A model generated the notes under the pieces. That model was given only the letters and a program-made list of their open reading frames with translations. It was not told where the DNA came from and ran no database searches. From positions 2,976,319 through 3,032,153 of the forward strand of contig BFEA01000068.1 of NCBI GenBank assembly GCA_003427395.1: 55,835 bases of DNA. Reading direction: 5' to 3'. The translations under genes were made by a program, and so were the position numbers. Each line of letters starts with the position of its first letter. Within the stretch, counting starts at the first letter, position 1. The DNA comes from Chara braunii (Eukaryota > Streptophyta > Charophyceae > Charales > Characeae). This document shows positions 52,422 to 55,835 of the stretch, piece after piece.

Positions 52422-52422
52422 T

Positions 52423-52435
52423 GGCTCCGATACCA
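52423..52435 (-). promoter_or_regulatory. Primer binding site (tRNA-iMet)
   Basis: TGGTATCGGAGCC on the minus strand differs at one base from the complement of the plant initiator tRNA-Met 3' end (TGGTATCAGAGCC). It lies two bases from the LTR end. Confidence 0.88.
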
Positions 52436-53139
52436 ACTGTTATGTGCCTGGTTGAAACGAGATGCAGCATGGCATTCACACTTTCCCATATGCATGCGAA
52501 ACCACAAGACATCTTGGAGAGAGTAATCCACACCACACCGGATGAAAAGATGCACAGTCGAAGCACTTAAAAGTTAAAAACCAAAATAGAATTGAATTTA
52601 ACCAATTCTAATTAATACCCTCTCTCTCCAGTTCAATGAGCATCACGAAAATTCCACGATCCCAACCATATTATCAACAGCCAAGAACCAACTATTTACC
52701 GGGTTTCATCAGAGAAGGGAGACTTCTTCCTCCCTCAAAGTCAAGCTCTGGCTATGGCGCCACACAGCGCCCAACCTAACAGCAGCCCAAGCACTGGAAC
52801 ACCCTGAGCGCAAGCGCCCTGCCAGCCCCTTCTCACACCCCTGATCACTGAACAGGACAACCGTATCAACAGGGAGCGCCAGCTCCGGAAAGGAAGAAGA
52901 ATTCTCCCTTCTCTGATGAAACTCTGTAAATAGTTGGTTCTTGGGTGTTGATAACGTGGTTGGGATCCTGGACTTTTCATGATGCTGATTGATCTGGAGA
53001 GATTCAGTATTAATTAGAATTGGTTAAATTCATTTCTATTTGTGGTTTTAACTTTCAAGTGCTTCCGCTGTGCTTTTCTTCACTCAGGTTTGACCTAACC
53101 CGAGTTACCTACAGCTCAGGACCAACAGCCTACGGCCTA

Positions 53140-53243
53140 CCGTCTTCACCCGGATAGAACGCCCAGTCATTATAGCTGTATTTGGTGCAACTTTCAGCCC
53201 AGACATGGCAAAAATACTGGGCGTTCTATTCGGGTGAGGACGG
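53140..53243. mobile_element. MITE, TA-flanked family, copy 3 (in 5' LTR only)
   Basis: CCGTCTTCACCCGGATAGAA at the left end and its inverse TTCTATTCGGGTGAGGACGG at the right. TA lies on both sides (53138-53139 and 53244-53245). The 3' LTR has the empty site (cctaggaccg), which proves insertion with TA duplication after the retrotransposon arrived. Confidence 0.92.
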
Positions 53244-53324
53244 TAGGGCCGAATCTAGACTTAAAACTGGAAGAAGGGAAGACAACAACGGGCCTCACCA
53301 CCCAGCTGCAGAAAAAGACAAAAC

Positions 53325-53400
53325 AGATTGTCCTAATGGTCTAAGACTACCTAAAAGAGGAGCCACAGCAAGTGACAGGTCCCGGGGTCAGGCCCCAGTA
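53325..53400 (+). repeat. tRNA-like A/B-box segment within the 5' LTR
   Basis: Counterpart of 44655-44727: tcctaatggtctaagac and tcccggggtcaggccccag. The loop between the B-box arms has diverged. Confidence 0.5.
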
Positions 53401-53543
53401 GACTCAAATCTACCACACACTGAGTAGAGCCCAGTTTGCTGCAGATCAGGGGATCAAAAACTGGTGAGCACACCACTACAAAACACACAACGCAAACAAG
53501 TTAGTTCACAGCCCGCGTGATACCCTGCAATTCATTGCATGTA

Positions 53544-54837
53544 AACACACCCCCTGGTGTGACAGATGCTGGTGGTGGTACCACACGACTACAGATGGGT
53601 GTCCAAAGCTGAGTCAGGAGGCCAGCCAAGGAGAGGGAACCGCGTCAGCTGATAATTATTCTAATCGGAACAGAAGGGAGGTTGATTCAGCGATTCTCGG
53701 CGGTATCCGAGATGCAGCGAGGGATCTCCCGGAGGAAATCCCACAACAAACAATGTCAGAGTCATCCATTCGAGCCTCTCCACGCCTTCCACAGCGCCCA
53801 AGAGGGGAACTGCCAGCAGCGGCAAGAAGCAGCCATGCACCTGGTCGACAAGTGGACCCTGCCATTCGTCGGGAGGAGGGAGCTTCCGGCCCACCTATCC
53901 GTCGCCACCAGCAGCACCGTGGCGGATTCCAAGCTATGCACAGCCTTGCTACAGGAACATGTGGGAGCATTCCTACCTGCATCCAGCGGGAGGTTTGGGC
54001 AAATGGAATGCCGGGGTTGATCCCAACTGGCAGAACGCTGGCATGAGCAGCATAGGTCTTCTACCACAAGGTGCCCTCAACTATGGGAGTTTGGGTTTAG
54101 GGCAACCGGGAGCAAGAGGCTTCCGACAGGAGCCGTCATCCTCCCGAGATTTGGTAGTAGTAACAGGGACTGATCAAGGGAGAGGTACAAGACTTGATGA
54201 AGCAGATCTGGAAGAACACTTCGCAAGACCCCCAAGAGGAGATGTGATCCATAAAGACAAGAGGGGAGCGATCATAGGAAGATCAGACAGGGAGGAGGAA
54301 GTCAGCGGGCAACCTTTATCCGAAGGTTCAGAGATGGGAGAGCTTCAGGGTGATGACGAGAGTGAACTGTCCCCGAGGCACATCCATGAGGGAGCAATTA
54401 CAAGGGTTCGTGAAGACGTAAATACGGAATCTAATTTTCTTCTTCCGTTCGTATGCACACTGCAAGGGGGCGAATTTTTTGTACTCGCCCTCAAGTCTGA
54501 TGATAACAGCTATCGAATGCCAGTAAGCAGCATATCGGAGATTCCTTCTCGACAGGTGATTGTCGAAGCGGTCAAACAGCAATATGCGGAAAGATTTAAT
54601 TTCCGCATATTTCTGGAGGACCCAACGGCTCGAATTTTGGTTGACACGCTGGAAGGAGGGGAAGTCAGATATACAGTGTTATTGATTGATGCCCATATAT
54701 CGGCTGAACTTTGGGGCGGTCTATCGGATGTGGGACCGGTGGCGATCCCACTAAGATTATTTATGGCGGACCCGCAAGGGGAATTGTTACATGCCCAGTT
54801 GGGTGATGTACATAAGAACCGAGGATCCGCAATGTGA
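53544..54837 (+). pseudogene. Right piece of the interrupted frame; 292-residue open frame
   Basis: After the retrotransposon, plus-strand coding-like sequence resumes. In frame 2 it reads NRREVDSAILGGIRDAARDL, then PEEIPQQTMSESSIR and a Pro/Arg-rich stretch. A shift near 53940 leads to the intact ORF 53959-54837. That ORF has an Asn/Gly/Gln-rich N-terminus (WNAGVDPNWQNAGMSSIGLL), an acidic/basic middle, and a C-terminal ~110 residues that look folded (FLLPFVCTLQGGEFFVLALK, VIVEAVKQQYAERFNF, VRYTVLLIDAHISAELWG). I do not recognise the fold. It is likely an older mobile-element or host protein split by the TGTA insertion. Confidence 0.5.
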
Positions 54838-55260
54838 TGAAAAGGACTGAATGGAGAATGCAGTGCAAGTAGAATCTCAACAAGCAATGTGCATTCCAAT
54901 ACATACAAAATGATGCTGAATAGCGCAGGGAAGACTTAGATACAAATCCTGACCTGACCGGGACTGACCTCATTCACGTAGCACAAGATAGCAAAACAGA
55001 ATGCCAGAATGCTAACGACTAGCCCAATCAATGTCACAATGCAGACTAAACATACATCATGCTCATCACCAGGTGTGAAGAGGCCTGGCGCTAAACACAG
55101 GACGAGGCGCCAGGTCCAGCCATGCACAGACGAAGAGGAGGGGATCAGACGAAGAGGAGGGGAGAGATGGGAAAGTCGTCAACACCAAGTCTCGTTACGA
55201 GTCCCAAATAATCCCTGGTCAAAATGTCTGAAGTCCAATGTCGAGTCTGGATCCACATGT
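54838..55260. other. No gene recognised
   Basis: The word cagacgaagaggagggga is doubled at about 55128-55165. No coding signal. Confidence 0.4.
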
Positions 55261-55262
55261 CA

Positions 55263-55266
<4 letters not shown>

Positions 55267-55320
<54 letters not shown>
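55267..55320. repeat. (CT)n microsatellite
   Basis: About 27 CT units. A shorter run lies at 55399-55415. Confidence 0.95.
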
Positions 55321-55324
<4 letters not shown>

Positions 55325-55534
55325 TCTGCTGATGCAGTGAAGCCAGATACAGAGAGGGTGAGAGGGAGATGGTGGACTGAGAAGAGGAAGAAGAAGAACT
55401 CTCTCTCTCTCTCTTGTATGCCAGGTACTAACCTGTGAAGATGGCGCTGTGCTGCAGGTACCTCGGAGATGAAGCTGGAGCAACGGCGCTGCAGGTAAGT
55501 ATCCCTGGCCTCCTCCCAATCTTTCTCTCTCTCT

Positions 55535-55660
55535 AGTGCTACTCTAGCTATGGCGCCCAGCGCTTGAAGACTACTGCTAACGCTACAAAGCGCCCAGCGC
55601 TGAAGACTACTGCCAGCGCTCCTCCAGAGTGCTGCTGCCGAATCCTAAAGACTACCTACT
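55535..55660. repeat. GCGCCCAGCGCT-rich tandem words
   Basis: ggcgcccagcgcttgaagac and gcgcccagcgctgaagacta are two copies of a ~45-bp unit. Similar cagcgctcag and gcccagcgctgc words occur in the 3' LTR near 44320-44360 and gcgccacacagcgccc in the 5' LTR near 52757. Confidence 0.55.
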
Positions 55661-55739
55661 GCCTGTAGGGCGGGCCAGTCTTATATAGTGCTGGCCCGTC
55701 CAGGAGGCTGCTCTTGCCAATGCCCAAACGTGCTAGGCC

Positions 55740-55835
55740 CTGAGGAAGCTTCCGGGAAGTTTCCAGGTAGCTTCTGGCTAAAGCCTGAGGAAGCTTCCAG
55801 GAAGTTTCCAGGTAGCTTCTGGCTAAAGCCTGAGG
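55740..55835. repeat. 45-bp tandem repeat, running off the window
   Basis: The unit begins ctgaggaagcttcc and ends ttctggctaaagc. Copies start at 55740 and 55785, and a third starts at 55830 at the window edge. Inside, aagcttcc, gaagtttcc and gtagcttct are themselves related. Confidence 0.9.

Larger units (their letters stand above)
43834..53539 (-). mobile_element. Ty3/gypsy LTR retrotransposon (complete, inactive)
   Basis: A 9.7-kb element in minus orientation. Its 5' LTR is at 52438-53539 and its 3' LTR at 43834-44865, both TG...CA on the element's own strand. The PBS lies two bases inside the 5' LTR. Order gag - protease - RT - RNase H - integrase, with integrase last, is the Ty3/gypsy arrangement. 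The flanking TGTA at 43830-43833 and 53540-53543 is a 4-bp target duplication. Several stops, frameshifts and internal duplications, and LTR differences of ~10 percent in alignable parts, show an old dead copy. It interrupts a plus-strand frame. Confidence 0.93.
52438..53539 (-). repeat. 5' LTR of the retrotransposon, with internal fold-back and MITE
   Basis: Outer parts align with the 3' LTR. The middle carries an inverted repeat (about 52570-52738 against 52889-53075; for example ctatttaccgggtttcatca against tgatgaaactctgtaaatag) that the other LTR lacks. A 104-bp MITE is inserted at 53140. Promoter boxes are not clear. Confidence 0.85.

Noticed and set aside
53959-54837. Nudix hydrolase
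   Set aside because: The VEAVKQQYAERF stretch only vaguely resembles a Nudix helix; the required G-x5-E-x7-R-E-U-x-E-E-x-G-U pattern is absent.

Overview
The window is nuclear DNA of a eukaryote, most likely a streptophyte: a charophyte alga or an early land plant, and the overall look is Chara-like, though I cannot prove the genus. The evidence is a U2 snRNA-derived sequence with the plant-type 5' end, a Kazal-type protein with the C-terminal membrane segment typical of the plant family, and a Ty3/gypsy element whose primer site matches plant initiator tRNA-Met. Most of the window is mobile-element debris, simple repeats and AT-rich filler. Exactly one gene looks like an ordinary host gene.

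Region 1 (1-11.8 kb) holds one very long, decayed plus-strand gene, about 2324-10162. It can be followed through stops and frameshifts. In order it has an acidic/basic N-terminal part, a ParB-like domain, a region resembling the C-terminal half of a DNA methyltransferase, a Ser/Gly-rich stretch with three ~60-residue repeats, and a Ulp1 (C48) SUMO-type cysteine protease with His, Asp, Gln and Cys in place. The combination suggests a large DNA transposon or similar selfish element. Directly downstream (10.57-11.79 kb) is an array of about 16 hairpin units. Their loop core is conserved while the outer stem arms change in a complementary way.

Region 2 (11.8-36.8 kb) is mostly non-genic. It holds a U6 snRNA-like sequence (minus), tRNA-derived SINE-like pieces, (TTA)n-tailed short elements, several fold-back elements, microsatellites, two assembly gaps and an intact Nextera mosaic-end sequence left in the assembly at 33390-33408. 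A few unplaced open frames and decayed coding pieces are noted.

Region 3 (36.8-38.0 kb) has the one convincing host gene: a minus-strand Kazal-domain protein with a poly-Ser linker and a C-terminal hydrophobic segment. A TATA box and a possible small first exon lie upstream. Region 4 (38.1-43.8 kb) is packed with TA-flanked MITEs, tRNA-derived SINEs, tandem duplications, palindromes and a 260-bp SINE fold-back.

Region 5 (43834-53539) is a complete but inactive Ty3/gypsy retrotransposon on the minus strand: LTRs, PBS, gag with zinc knuckle, protease, RT/RNase H, integrase, and a TGTA target duplication. It sits inside a plus-strand reading frame whose pieces remain at about 43310-43829 and 53544-54837. 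Its LTRs took later insertions, a U2 retropseudogene in the 3' LTR and a MITE in the 5' LTR, which gives a readable order of events. The window ends in CT repeats and a 45-bp tandem repeat.
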